A stretch of 64,000 bases of DNA, from contig NZ_JAEFDB010000014.1 in the NCBI RefSeq assembly GCF_016126015.1, positions 1-64,000 on the forward strand, read 5' to 3'. The notes under the pieces are model-generated. The model was given only the letters and a program-made list of their open reading frames with translations, was not told the DNA's origin and ran no database searches. Made by a program: the position numbers and the translations under genes. This document shows positions 1 to 8,428 of this stretch, piece after piece (position 1 is the stretch's first letter; each line of letters begins with the position of its first letter). This stretch comes from Capnocytophaga periodontitidis (GTDB lineage Bacteria; Bacteroidota; Bacteroidia; Flavobacteriales; Flavobacteriaceae).

Positions 1-23
1 ATTTTTTTATTATCTCACGAATT

Positions 24-39
24 TTCACCTGACGGTGAA
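24..39. repeat. Dispersed hairpin repeat, family A copy 1
   Basis: The core TTCACC-TGAC-GGTGAA is a perfect 6-bp stem with a 4-base loop, preceded by ctcacgaatt. The same core is found at 29666-29681, 29970-29985 and 33437-33452 (at 29666 and 33437 the last stem base is changed). After the core this copy continues with tattttgtgaata and a segment (about 60-105) that matches 29995-30050, so the shared unit with that copy is about 100 bases. Confidence 0.75.
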
Positions 40-92
40 TTATTTTGTGAATATATTATGTTACAAAGCTGTAAATCAATGCTCTGTTATAT

Positions 93-121
93 CGAACTGA
101 CGTTATATTAACGTGAGTTCG
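93..121. repeat. Imperfect 13-bp inverted repeat
   Basis: The arms CGAACTGACGTTA (93-105) and TAACGTGAGTTCG (109-121) are reverse complements apart from one position and flank the 3-base centre tat. Only the left arm is recognisable in the related copy near 30032. The symmetry could be a protein site, a mobile-element remnant or a hairpin; the sequence does not decide between these. Confidence 0.5.
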
Positions 122-202
122 GCCTAAGTAATTATTTAACAATCAGTGAAATATTTTTAATCTTCCACGAATTTGAGGCTGTCCTAAAAGTTTTTCTTGA
201 GA

Positions 203-221
203 GGGCGTTTGCAAAACGCCC
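203..221. repeat. Family B GC-rich palindrome, copy 1
   Basis: GGGCGTTT-GCA-AAACGCCC is a perfect 8-bp stem with a 3-base loop. It is followed by ctaca..gt..ctaaaagtaattgattatcag, which recurs after the identical palindrome at 50145-50163, so the palindrome and the double ACTTTG hairpin (262-293) form one composite element. Confidence 0.8.
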
Positions 222-261
222 CTACAATGTGACTAAAAGTAATTGATTATCAGATTTATAG

Positions 262-293
262 ACTTTGTCAAAGTTTTGGGACTTTGACAAAGT
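262..293. repeat. Family B double ACTTTG hairpin, copy 1
   Basis: ACTTTGTCAAAGT (262-274), loop tttggg, ACTTTGACAAAGT (281-293). Each 13-mer is itself nearly palindromic and the two are exact reverse complements, giving a 13-bp stem. It begins 8 bases after the stop of the acyltransferase gene at 301. No T-run follows on the minus strand, so it is not a standard Rho-independent terminator. Confidence 0.8.
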
Positions 294-300
294 TTATGAT

Positions 301-2190
301 TTATCGCCTACTCTCAAGTTTAAGGAGTTTTTCTCCATTTGCTATGAAAAGAGCTGCTATTTGTTGAGCTCCGTAGGTATTGAAATGATTGGTGTCGTAC
401 ATTATTGGTTTTCCTGCTATACAACCATCATTAGGGATGTAATGAGAGAGGTCTATTATATGGAGGGTAGGGAATTCAGTTTTTAGAGTGTAGGCAAATC
501 TTTCCCAACGTTTGTAATTTTTCTTGTATTTTTCTCCTCTAAGAGAGGTAAAGTATTGGATTCCTAGTTGCTTTTTGAGCTTTTGGTTTCTTTGAACATC
601 ATAATCAAAATTAGCTGATGAGTTTAGCACATAAACGTCTTTTCCTGCCGCTAACAAGGTGTGTATCGTAGCGATGAACTTTTGTGTATATGCAGGGATA
701 TTTTCTCTATCGGTAGTATATGAGTTTACTAAAAAGATAACATTGTACTGGAGGTAGTGTTCTTGCAAGTAATCGAGTGCCTTTTGGCATTCGGCTGTAG
801 GTTTCCACCCTTGAGTGTTTAATAGCGATGGACAAGCTCCTGCTGATAGGACATCGGCTTTCCAACCTTCCTTTTTCCCTACTATATCTATGAAAGGGGA
901 TAAATGAGAGGTATGGCTATCGCCTACAAAAAGGATTTTTTTAGGATAAAGGTTTTTCGTATCACCTAATGTTTGCAAGGTATCTTTTGAGGAACTACAT
1001 TTTTCACACACTACTGGTGGAAAGTGTGATGAAGTTTTTTGAAGCTCGGGAATTTTTGCTTGATACAGACTGTAACTAATGGCAATCACTACAATAAGAG
1101 GCAATAGGTATAAATACAAAAAGCTCTTCTTGAAAGTGTATTTTTTCTTTCTAAAAGGTTGTTCTACAAAATAATAGGTGATGATTGAAAGTAAGAACAT
1201 TAGTATAAAAGCCCCTAAAGCGACCTTTAGAGGTAAGTCGCCTACTCCTAAAAAATACCTACACATTGCTAATATAACCCAGTGCCATAAGTATAAAGAG
1301 TACGAGAGTTTTCCTATCCACACTATAGGTGGTATTGAAAATAGTTTTTTCACATAGCTTCCTTTTTCATTAGCTACAATTAGTAGCGCTGTAGGGACAC
1401 ACAACAAGAGTGAAGTTACCCCTGGGAAATAAGGAGGAACAAAAATGCCTTTGATACACAAGCAAGCTATGACTATTACCAAAGTGCTACTACCTAATAT
1501 ATTAGACATTTGTACTGACAAATGATTGCCTTTTAAGCACAAGATTACAGCTAATAATGAGCCTGTGAGCAACTCTATCATTCGCAAATGAGGGAGGTAG
1601 TAAGCATCTAAGTGTATGCCTATTTTCTCTAAAGGTAAGAAGGAGAGGCATAGCAAGAAAAACATTGTTGAGAGTAATACAGCTATGATATGTTTTCTGA
1701 GGAACTTACTTTTAAACACTAACCACAACAATAGAGGAAAAATGAAATAGAATTGTTCTTCTACAGATAGTGACCATATATGATTGAAGGGGCGTTCTTC
1801 GGTGGCAATATCAAAATAGCCTCCTACTCTTGCAAAATAGAAGTTAGACAGAAAGAAAACAGAAGCTACTGCACTGTTGGCAACGCTATAAAAATCTTTG
1901 GTTAAGAAGAGCCATCGTGTGAGCAATAACCCTACAACTATCACTACAAAACAAACAGGAAGAATTCGCCTGATGCGCCTATTGTAGAAATTGGCAAACG
2001 AAAAGTTGTTTTGCTCCATCTCACGATAGAGAATAGTGGTAATTAGGAATCCTGAAATAACAAAAAAGATATCCACTCCCAGAAAGCCATTGGGCAAGAG
2101 CGTTGGACTTAAATGAAATAATACAACGGCTAAAACCGCTAAAGCGCGAAGTCCATCGATGTCGGGGCGATAAGTATTCTTTTTCAGCAT
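301..2190 (-). CDS. Acyltransferase 3 / SGNH fusion (OafA type)
   Basis: Membrane O-acyltransferase that likely adds acetyl groups to sugars of the surface polysaccharide. Residues 1-350 form the multi-pass acyltransferase-3 domain, with the RPDIDGLRALAV start, the conserved His26 in VLFHLSP, SGFLITT near 46 and HIWSLSVEEQF near 137. Residues 418-620 form a fused SGNH esterase-like domain with GDSH (nucleophile Ser425) and the DTNH motif (Asp599, His602). The 629-residue length and domain order match the OafA/YrhL SGNH-fused subfamily. It is the last gene of the polysaccharide locus, 9 bases after the preceding glycosyltransferase. The family call is firm; the acceptor sugar is not known. Confidence 0.9.
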   Translation of the reverse strand: MLKKNTYRPDIDGLRALAVLAVVLFHLSPTLLPNGFLGVDIFFVISGFLITTILYREMEQNNFSFANFYNRRIRRILPVCFVVIVVGLLLTRWLFLTKDFYSVANSAVASVFFLSNFYFARVGGYFDIATEERPFNHIWSLSVEEQFYFIFPLLLWLVFKSKFLRKHIIAVLLSTMFFLLCLSFLPLEKIGIHLDAYYLPHLRMIELLTGSLLAVILCLKGNHLSVQMSNILGSSTLVIVIACLCIKGIFVPPYFPGVTSLLLCVPTALLIVANEKGSYVKKLFSIPPIVWIGKLSYSLYLWHWVILAMCRYFLGVGDLPLKVALGAFILMFLLSIITYYFVEQPFRKKKYTFKKSFLYLYLLPLIVVIAISYSLYQAKIPELQKTSSHFPPVVCEKCSSSKDTLQTLGDTKNLYPKKILFVGDSHTSHLSPFIDIVGKKEGWKADVLSAGACPSLLNTQGWKPTAECQKALDYLQEHYLQYNVIFLVNSYTTDRENIPAYTQKFIATIHTLLAAGKDVYVLNSSANFDYDVQRNQKLKKQLGIQYFTSLRGEKYKKNYKRWERFAYTLKTEFPTLHIIDLSHYIPNDGCIAGKPIMYDTNHFNTYGAQQIAALFIANGEKLLKLESRR

Positions 2191-2199
2191 AGTAAGTTT

Positions 2200-3033
2200 T
2201 TAGTCCTTTTCTAAGATTTGTTTTAAGGTTTTTTGATTGATTTTCTTTCTTTCCTTATCAAAAAACCAGCCGTACTTATTGAAGTAATAAATAGCGGATT
2301 TGATATGGGCTTTCAATAGTTTGATATTTTTATAGGATGCTTTTTGATATTCGTGTACAACGACGGCTTCGGGGAAAAAGATGGTTTTGTAGGCACGATG
2401 GATACGACGGTTGAGATCGAAATCTTCCATATACATAAAAAAGTGCTCATCAAATAATCCTACATTCTCAAGGGCTTCGGTGCGCAAGAACATAAAGCAG
2501 CCTGAGAGTATAGGGATGTTCATCGTTTGGTTATAGCTAAAGTTGTGTAACTCAAAATGTTTGTTGCTTTTGTCTCTCCATTTTTTAAAAGGGATAAAAC
2601 GCCTAAAAATGAGGTCGAGAGGGGAAGGTAGGAGTTTGCAAAGGTATTGCAGCTGACCATTGGGATAGATGATTTTTGGCATTATATTGCCTACCTCGGG
2701 GTGCTCATTCATATAATGAGTGAGTTTTTCTAAGGTGCCTTTTTGTATGACAATATCAGGATTTAAGACTATGTGATAGGGCAGCCCTTGCTCCATAGAT
2801 TTTTTGATAGCAATATTATGAGCTTTGCCATACCCCATATTCTCGTTGTTGAAAATATAGTGTATTTCCTTATCGGGGTACATCGTTACTACTTCTTTCA
2901 GCACATCGGTGGGTGAGTTGTCGACAAGGAATAGCTGTAACTGCTTGCTTTGACAAGCGAAGTAGCTATCGATTGCTTTTTTTAAAGGGGTGAGGTCGGT
3001 TTGATATAACACTATAGAGGCAGAGAGTTTCAT
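2200..3033 (-). CDS. Family 2 glycosyltransferase (rhamnosyltransferase-like)
   Basis: Cytoplasmic GT-A enzyme predicted to add one sugar during repeat-unit assembly. The N-terminal nucleotide-binding part shows LFLVDNSPTD (residues 35-43), NENMGYGKAHNIA (63-75) and NPD (91-93), which takes the place of the DXD metal-binding motif, as in many rhamnosyltransferase-type GT2 enzymes. GCFMFLRTEAL and EDFDLNRRI further on are the usual acceptor-side motifs. The start codon overlaps the upstream gene by ATGA (3030-3033), implying translational coupling. The sugar donor cannot be read from the sequence. Confidence 0.88.
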   Translation of the reverse strand: MKLSASIVLYQTDLTPLKKAIDSYFACQSKQLQLFLVDNSPTDVLKEVVTMYPDKEIHYIFNNENMGYGKAHNIAIKKSMEQGLPYHIVLNPDIVIQKGTLEKLTHYMNEHPEVGNIMPKIIYPNGQLQYLCKLLPSPLDLIFRRFIPFKKWRDKSNKHFELHNFSYNQTMNIPILSGCFMFLRTEALENVGLFDEHFFMYMEDFDLNRRIHRAYKTIFFPEAVVVHEYQKASYKNIKLLKAHIKSAIYYFNKYGWFFDKERKKINQKTLKQILEKD

Positions 3034-4136
3034 TCCGATAATTTTTTAATGACGTCTAAATATTGGTACTCATAAGTAGTGTCAGGTTCTAAATAAGCGC
3101 CTTCCGACCATTCATTCCAAGCATTGATGAATACAAATTCATTTCCTTTGGCAGCTTCGATAAGAGAGAGTTCTTTTAAAAAGTGTTCAAAATTAGCAGG
3201 AGTAGCATTTACAAAGAATTTAGAGCGATTTTTGTATCGGGGAGTGTTATCCCAATCTACAATAATTGATTGATAGGTTTTATCTTGGGTTTGTTGTGCT
3301 AAGGCTAAGAGGGCTTCACCAAAAGCTACATAATCTACTTTTTGGCTTTTTTCCATTTTAAATTTGAGTCGGCCTATCCAGAATTGCATTTTTTCAGGCA
3401 AACGTCTCAGTTTTTTTTCTATTGCAGATACCCACGATTTGCGTTGGAAGAACTTTTTGTTGAACAAATAGCGAGGTTGAAAGAGCATTTTAGCTTGGAA
3501 GCTGTTATACACTTCGTCTTCTCTATCGAGGTCATAGGATTTCATTCCGATAAAATAGATGCCTTCAAAACCATTTTCACGAGCTTTTTGGTTGAAGAAG
3601 TTCATCCATTGGGTTTGATGTTTATTGAGTTCGGGGCGATAGATGCAAAAGACAGGCTTGTGGTCTATGGTAATATAGCGAGGGTCTTTGAAAAAAGGTA
3701 ACAAATAATCAAAATGTTGTTGCCAAAGATCTTTATCGTTTAAATGTTTTTGTTCCATCAGTATTTCGGAGCTACCGATCCACTGTTTTGTCCAAGTTTC
3801 GTTTGCCCAAGTGATACAGAAGTTGAGGTTGTTGTTAGGGTTTGCCAAAAACAACTCCATAGGCTTGCCTAATAATAGTTTGCCATCAAACCAATAGTGG
3901 TAAAAATTGAAGCCTGCTAAGCCGTATTTTTTTGCTAATTGAGTTTGCCAAGCAATTACCTCAGCTTCAGTAAGGTCGTAGTAGTTGTTGTTCAAAGGGA
4001 TTCGGGGTTGTTGTTGTTCTTCAGCATATTTTTGAGCGGCTTGTACCAACTCCCAATCGGTGAACTGGTGTCCCCACCATTGGTTGTTTTCTTCTATAGA
4101 GTGAAACTGAGGGAAATAGAAGGCTATATATTTCAT
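3030..4136 (-). CDS. WbsX-type glycosyltransferase (GH99-like fold)
   Basis: The N-terminus MKYIAFYFPQFHSIEEN and the motifs WWGHQFTDW (20-28), GFNFYHYWF (75-83), CITWANETW (107-115) and, near the C-terminus, NAWNEWSEGAYLEPD are characteristic of the WbsX family, found in O-antigen and capsule loci. Family members are annotated as glycosyltransferases but their fold resembles GH99 hydrolases, so the reaction is less certain than the family. Length (368 residues) is normal. The gene overlaps both neighbours by 4 bases, placing it firmly in the operon. Confidence 0.88.
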   Translation of the reverse strand: MKYIAFYFPQFHSIEENNQWWGHQFTDWELVQAAQKYAEEQQQPRIPLNNNYYDLTEAEVIAWQTQLAKKYGLAGFNFYHYWFDGKLLLGKPMELFLANPNNNLNFCITWANETWTKQWIGSSEILMEQKHLNDKDLWQQHFDYLLPFFKDPRYITIDHKPVFCIYRPELNKHQTQWMNFFNQKARENGFEGIYFIGMKSYDLDREDEVYNSFQAKMLFQPRYLFNKKFFQRKSWVSAIEKKLRRLPEKMQFWIGRLKFKMEKSQKVDYVAFGEALLALAQQTQDKTYQSIIVDWDNTPRYKNRSKFFVNATPANFEHFLKELSLIEAAKGNEFVFINAWNEWSEGAYLEPDTTYEYQYLDVIKKLSE

Positions 4137-4834
4137 TGTAGTGTTCTTTTAAGTTTGTTGTATATTTTTATTATTACATATTTTATTCCCAAATACTTAT
4201 AGAGTATAGAAAGGAAATCACTTTTAAATTGTACATCTTTCACTTGGGTAGAAATTCCATCGTTGCTATATACGGCTATGGTGAGTTCTACATATTCAAA
4301 TTTGTATTTTGACCAGAGTTTTAGGTTTAACTCATAATCGGCTAATAACTTGTATTTTAGATTATACGGGTGTTGTTCTACTATTTTCTTAGGGTAGAAA
4401 ATTGCTTGGTGACATATATTTTGCTCTATGAGTTTGGCGGTTGTAAACGCGCCGTCGTATAGTGTTTGTGTGTTTTTTAAAAGTACATTGCCGTAATAGA
4501 TGGTGTTCTCGTTTTGCAATATTGGGGTTATTTGGTTTATAGTGAAGGTAATTTCATCATCGGCGCCTAAGAAATAGAGAAATTTTCCGTGAGCGAGGGC
4601 AATACCCTTGTTCATTGCATCGTAAATTCCTTTGTCTTTTTCAGAAATCCATCTCAATTGAGGGATTTTTTTGGTAAAACTCTCTACAATAATTAGGGTT
4701 TCATCGGTAGATTTACCATCTATGACTACCACTTCGTAGAGCTGATTTTTCCCTAATTGTTGCTGTATAAGAGAAAGGCAATGGGCTATATGTGAAGCTG
4801 AATTATATGTGGGGATGACAATAGAGAGTAGCAT
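4133..4834 (-). CDS. Family 2 glycosyltransferase
   Basis: Short (233-residue) GT-A glycosyltransferase. It has LSIVIPTYNSA at the start, VIDGKSTDET (37-46), SEKDKGIYDAMNKGIA (64-79) and GADDE (90-94) as the probable metal-binding site. It resembles the enzyme at 8429-9154 and the WcaA/colanic-type group. It begins a sub-operon of four genes ending at 301, separated from the upstream glycosyltransferase by a 318-base gap with its own possible -7 element (4865-4872). Donor and acceptor are unknown. Confidence 0.88.
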   Translation of the reverse strand: MLLSIVIPTYNSASHIAHCLSLIQQQLGKNQLYEVVVIDGKSTDETLIIVESFTKKIPQLRWISEKDKGIYDAMNKGIALAHGKFLYFLGADDEITFTINQITPILQNENTIYYGNVLLKNTQTLYDGAFTTAKLIEQNICHQAIFYPKKIVEQHPYNLKYKLLADYELNLKLWSKYKFEYVELTIAVYSNDGISTQVKDVQFKSDFLSILYKYLGIKYVIIKIYNKLKRTLQ

Positions 4835-4864
4835 CAGGACGATGAATGTTTAGTGTTTGAAACG

Positions 4865-4872
4865 CGAAGATA
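4865..4872 (-). promoter_or_regulatory. Possible -7 element TATCTTCG
   Basis: On the minus strand the sequence reads TATCTTCG, one base from the Bacteroidota consensus TAnnTTTG, about 30 bases before the ATG at 4834. No clear -33 TTG was found at the right distance, so this is a weak call. Confidence 0.35.
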
Positions 4873-4948
4873 CAAAAAATATTATAAATGGTGTGTTTTT
4901 TAACAGAAAAGTGAATTGTGAGAAGTTTTGAAAAGCTCTATTTGTGTG

Positions 4949-4965
4949 GGTGTTTGTGAAACACC
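4949..4965. repeat. Family B palindrome, copy 3 (variant)
   Basis: GGTGTTT-GTG-AAACACC is a perfect 7-bp stem. Against the copies at 203 and 50145 the third stem pair has changed from C-G to T-A on both arms, so the stem is kept. It is followed by ctctacataacaca as in the other copies, and a single ACTTTGGCAAATT half-module lies at 4998-5010. Confidence 0.65.
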
Positions 4966-5152
4966 TCTACATAACACAATTCAAATATAAGTGTGAAACT
5001 TTGGCAAATTGTAACGTTGTAAAGGTGAATTTAAGAGTTTTCGTATATCCTCTTTGGAGGACTTTAGGACTCTTGGAGGACATCTGAAGAAGTTCTATAG
5101 ATTTACCAAGGTACGAGCTATAAACTTGCGGTAGTAGAAAAAATATAACAAG

Positions 5153-6280
5153 TTATGACTCTATAATTTTTAATAACTTTTCATTCACTTTCTCTCCATC
5201 AAACTTTTCTAAAGCTATTTGATAGCTTTCCATACCCATACGACTGATTTCGGCAGGGTTTTCTATAAAATATTGCATAGCTTGCACAAGAGCTTCGACA
5301 TCCCATTTAGGAATAAGGAAGCCATTTTTGCCATTTACTACAGTTTCACGGCAGCCCGGTACATCGGTAGTGATTACAGCACGCCCTATTGCCATTGCCT
5401 CTTGAGTGCTGCGGGGTACACCTTCGCGATAAGAAGGCAAAACAAACACAGAACTTTCAGTTATCCATTGATTTACATTGTTTACAAAGCCAGGGTAGGT
5501 GATAAAGCCTTTTTGAATGTATTTGTCTAATTCTTCTTTTTTCAGAGCTCCTGGATTCTCTGAATCAAAACTTCCAATTATTTTGAAAATAACAGATGGA
5601 TATTTAGTTTTTACTATTTCTACAGCTTTTAAGTATTCAAAAATTCCTTTTTCGCGCAAAAGACGTGCAATAAAAATGAATGAAATAGGAGAGATAGGAG
5701 CATTTGAAAAGGGATAATCTCCAAAATCAAGCCCTATGGCACCTAATACTTCTCGTTTTTTTACAGTTATATGGTACCTATCTAATAAATCTCGTGGGTC
5801 ATCAGGGTTTAAGAATAACACTATATTAGCCTTAGGGAGCGCTATTTTATATAAAAATACTTGAATTTTTTTGATAATTTTAGCTTTAAGAGATTGCCCG
5901 TTAGGTTGTTCTGTAAAAGTATATCCTAAGCCTTCAAGCATTGCTATAATTTTTGGTACTTTAGCTTTCTTCGCTGCTAAAGTGCCAAAAATCACAGGTT
6001 TTGAAGCACGAGCAAGCAGTACATCTGGTTGTATTTTAGCAAAAGTTTTTTGGAGGAGCTTCATATTCCTAAGGTCAGCAAAAGGGTTGAGCCCCCCTCT
6101 ATCAAAAGTATAATCTATAGGAGTTGCACCTAATTGTATTACTTTTTCTTTAGTAGCAGGAGTAAAATCGGTAGCCATTATATACACGATGTATTGTTGA
6201 GCTACTAAAAATTGTATCAAGTGTTTTCTAAAAAGGAATACATCTTTAGAAAGCGTATCGAGGATGATTATTTTTTTCAT
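5153..6280 (-). CDS. Family 4 glycosyltransferase (GT-B)
   Basis: GT-B fold glycosyltransferase with the N-terminus MKKIIILDTLSKDVFLF, EGLGYTF in the first half, and the donor-binding half with FIARLLREKG and EGVPRSTQEAMAIGRAVITT. It resembles the PglA/CapM-like group that transfers HexNAc-type sugars to a lipid-linked acceptor. A longer frame is open upstream to 6367, but the ATG at 6280 is chosen because it forms an ATGA overlap with the stop of the preceding gene and starts the conserved first beta strand. The exact sugar is unknown. Confidence 0.88.
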   Translation of the reverse strand: MKKIIILDTLSKDVFLFRKHLIQFLVAQQYIVYIMATDFTPATKEKVIQLGATPIDYTFDRGGLNPFADLRNMKLLQKTFAKIQPDVLLARASKPVIFGTLAAKKAKVPKIIAMLEGLGYTFTEQPNGQSLKAKIIKKIQVFLYKIALPKANIVLFLNPDDPRDLLDRYHITVKKREVLGAIGLDFGDYPFSNAPISPISFIFIARLLREKGIFEYLKAVEIVKTKYPSVIFKIIGSFDSENPGALKKEELDKYIQKGFITYPGFVNNVNQWITESSVFVLPSYREGVPRSTQEAMAIGRAVITTDVPGCRETVVNGKNGFLIPKWDVEALVQAMQYFIENPAEISRMGMESYQIALEKFDGEKVNEKLLKIIES

Positions 6281-7371
6281 TTTATGGAATTTGTGAGTTT
6301 TTGATAGAGCGCTACCGTTTTTTCTACCATTGTTGTAAGTTGGAAATCTTCGGCTCTTTGAGAGCATTTTTGTGAGATTTGTTTATAATAATCTTTATTG
6401 GCTAAAGATTGTATTTTTTGAAGCAAATCGTTTTCATTCCCTTTTTCAAAAATTAATCCATAGCCTGACACTATATCTTTAAGACCAATCACACCACTTG
6501 CTATTATAGGTTTGCCTGCAGCCATTGCTTCTACAGCTGTAAGTCCAAAACCTTCCCAATGTGAGGATTGTACTGCAATATCGGCTGTTTTTAAAAGAGA
6601 AGGAATATCAGTCCTGTTTCCTAAAAATTGTACTCGTTCTTGAAGGGAAAGTGATTGCACTAATTGTTTGCATTCCTCTTGAGTATCACCATCACCTACT
6701 AATAATAGCTTGTATGTATCTGGTAATAAAGCCAAAGTTTTGATAAGTGTTTTTTGATCTTTTTGAGGATGGAAGCGGGAGACTTGAATAAGTATTATAG
6801 AGTCCTTGTCAAAAAAATCTTCTTTATTATAAACTTTAGCATTTTTATATTTAGTAATATCTACTCCATTATAGACTACCTTTATTTTATTTTCTTTTAT
6901 ATTCAACTTTTGAATTAGCACTTGTTCTACTTGAGGAGTAATAGCAATAATTTTTGAATATTGGCGATAAATTAATTTATCTATCCATCGAAAAACAGCA
7001 CTCCCTAAACGTTTGTTATGAGTGTTATGCTCTGTGAAAATAATAGGAGTTTTAAACCTAAAAAATAATTTAGCTAAAGAAAGCCAATAGAAAGTAGGGA
7101 ATAAATGAGCGTGAACTATATTATATTTCTTTTTTCTTATATATTTAATTATTTGGAAAATTTGTAAGGGTGAATATAGGTGTTTTATATTTGAATGATA
7201 AACACTTCCTTTTAAGGTATTATTTAATAAATTTTCAAAAGGAGATTCCTTTTTGCTTAATAAAAGTAGATCAACCTCAATATTTTTCTTCTCATACAAA
7301 GGTAAGGTTTCAACAAGGAGTTTTTCAGCTCCCCCTGTATTTAGATTATTGATGATATGTAGGATTTTCAT
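6277..7371 (-). CDS. Family 4 glycosyltransferase (GT-B)
   Basis: 364-residue retaining GT-B enzyme. The glycine-rich start MKILHIINNLNTGGAEKLL, the donor-domain entry VSRFHPQKDQKTLI and the EGFGLTAVEAMAAGKPIIAS (EX7E-type) motif are all clear. It is likely soluble or peripheral at the inner membrane and adds one sugar to the undecaprenyl-linked repeat unit. It follows the polymerase gene by 14 bases and overlaps the next glycosyltransferase by 4. Confidence 0.9.
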   Translation of the reverse strand: MKILHIINNLNTGGAEKLLVETLPLYEKKNIEVDLLLLSKKESPFENLLNNTLKGSVYHSNIKHLYSPLQIFQIIKYIRKKKYNIVHAHLFPTFYWLSLAKLFFRFKTPIIFTEHNTHNKRLGSAVFRWIDKLIYRQYSKIIAITPQVEQVLIQKLNIKENKIKVVYNGVDITKYKNAKVYNKEDFFDKDSIILIQVSRFHPQKDQKTLIKTLALLPDTYKLLLVGDGDTQEECKQLVQSLSLQERVQFLGNRTDIPSLLKTADIAVQSSHWEGFGLTAVEAMAAGKPIIASGVIGLKDIVSGYGLIFEKGNENDLLQKIQSLANKDYYKQISQKCSQRAEDFQLTTMVEKTVALYQKLTNSIK

Positions 7372-7385
7372 TGTTTAAAAAGCTA

Positions 7386-8420
7386 TTAAAATAGTATGTT
7401 TTTATAGTTCCAAGCAATAGGTGCCCAAGTTGAGAAATAAAGCCAAATATAAAAAACAAATGTATATTGTACAGTTAACAAGAAGATCAATAATTTTTTA
7501 CTTCTATTTGTTAGTATTTCAGCAAATTTAGTAAAGACAATAACATCAAAAACAATAAAATATAAGCCTAACCTATCGGCTAATGTAGAGAAAACAAAAG
7601 TTAATAGGAAGGTTAAGAAAACCATTATAGATACTAAATCCATTAGTTGAATAATAGAATTTAATGTTTTTTTAAATTTCTTATAGTAAATAACATAAAT
7701 TCCTAAGGGGATGAGGTGCATTACCATACGCCTTATAGCTCCTGAAGAATCGACACTATTGTTTAAATACAAATTATCTGCCTTTTGCGATAACCAAAGA
7801 ATAGAAAAAATTAGACCAAAGGAAATAATAGTATACAGCCAGAAAAAGAATTTTTTTCTAAAAATGCGACTGTTGATTAAAGGCATAAAGAAAAACATTA
7901 TTACAGCTGTTTTGTGGAATAGCATAGCCATAAATATCCAAAAGAAATACACTCTTTTTTTAGGCTTTTTTAGTAATGAAGCAAAAGCCATACACACTAA
8001 ACCTACAGCAACCCCTTGCCGAGTATAGCCCATAGCAACAACTACAATGGTATATGTAAAAAGAACTAAAATTGGTAGCCAAAAATTCTTAAAAGCAGAT
8101 GAGAATTTGTAGATTCCCCAACAAAAAATAATGGCACAAATAAAGTTGACTGTATAAATTTCATAACCTAATTGAAAGCTAGCCCAATTGATGGCTCCAT
8201 AGGCTACATCAGTGAAAATGATTGATATTAAAAAGGGGAGTTTAGATATTAAATCGAACATAGCGAGATAATTATACCAATCGCCTCCTACTTCGTGTCT
8301 AAATCCTATAAAGAAGACAAGGAATATAGAGAATAAACCTAATAAAAACTTAGATACCTTATCAGCTTTTAAAAAGTTCATCAATACAATAAATCCCCAT
8401 ATTACCCAATAAATTGCCAT
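7386..8420 (-). CDS. EpsG-family polysaccharide polymerase (Wzy type)
   Basis: Integral membrane protein of 344 residues with about nine hydrophobic segments and the EpsG hallmark near the N-terminus, IGFRHEVGGDWYNYL (residues 40-54). Members polymerise repeat units on the periplasmic face and play the Wzy role. With the Wzx flippase at 10608-11846 this makes the locus a Wzx/Wzy-dependent pathway. The gene is very rich in A+T, as usual for polymerase genes, which are often exchanged between strains. Confidence 0.85.
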   Translation of the reverse strand: MAIYWVIWGFIVLMNFLKADKVSKFLLGLFSIFLVFFIGFRHEVGGDWYNYLAMFDLISKLPFLISIIFTDVAYGAINWASFQLGYEIYTVNFICAIIFCWGIYKFSSAFKNFWLPILVLFTYTIVVVAMGYTRQGVAVGLVCMAFASLLKKPKKRVYFFWIFMAMLFHKTAVIMFFFMPLINSRIFRKKFFFWLYTIISFGLIFSILWLSQKADNLYLNNSVDSSGAIRRMVMHLIPLGIYVIYYKKFKKTLNSIIQLMDLVSIMVFLTFLLTFVFSTLADRLGLYFIVFDVIVFTKFAEILTNRSKKLLIFLLTVQYTFVFYIWLYFSTWAPIAWNYKNILF

Positions 8421-8428
8421 TAAGTTGC

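Larger units (their letters stand above)
1..300. other. Gene-free gap built of repeats
   Basis: No convincing gene lies here. The stretch holds, in order, a copy of the TTCACC-TGAC-GGTGAA hairpin repeat (24-39), an inverted repeat (93-121), a short cacgaattt remnant near 165, the GC-rich palindrome (203-221) and the double ACTTTG hairpin (262-293). A plus-strand reading frame from 265 to 486 begins inside the last hairpin and is antisense to the acyltransferase gene, so it is not accepted as a gene. Confidence 0.6.
4835..5152. other. Intergenic gap with a decayed family B repeat
   Basis: No gene is visible. The gap contains a possible promoter for the downstream four-gene group (4865-4872), a variant GC palindrome (4949-4965), a half copy of the ACTTTG module (4998-5010) and a small palindrome around TCCTC-TTTG-GAGGA (5048-5061). 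It separates two otherwise continuous stretches of glycosyltransferase genes. Confidence 0.55.

Noticed and set aside
203-293. CRISPR-like array from repeated palindromes
   Set aside because: Copies are single, kilobases apart, without regular spacers or cas genes.
262-293. Standard Rho-independent terminator for the acyltransferase gene
   Set aside because: The stem is good but no T-run follows on the minus strand; it is kept as a repeat only.
265-486. Plus-strand frame of 73 codons at the left end
   Set aside because: It starts inside a hairpin repeat and runs antisense through the acyltransferase gene; it has no family features.
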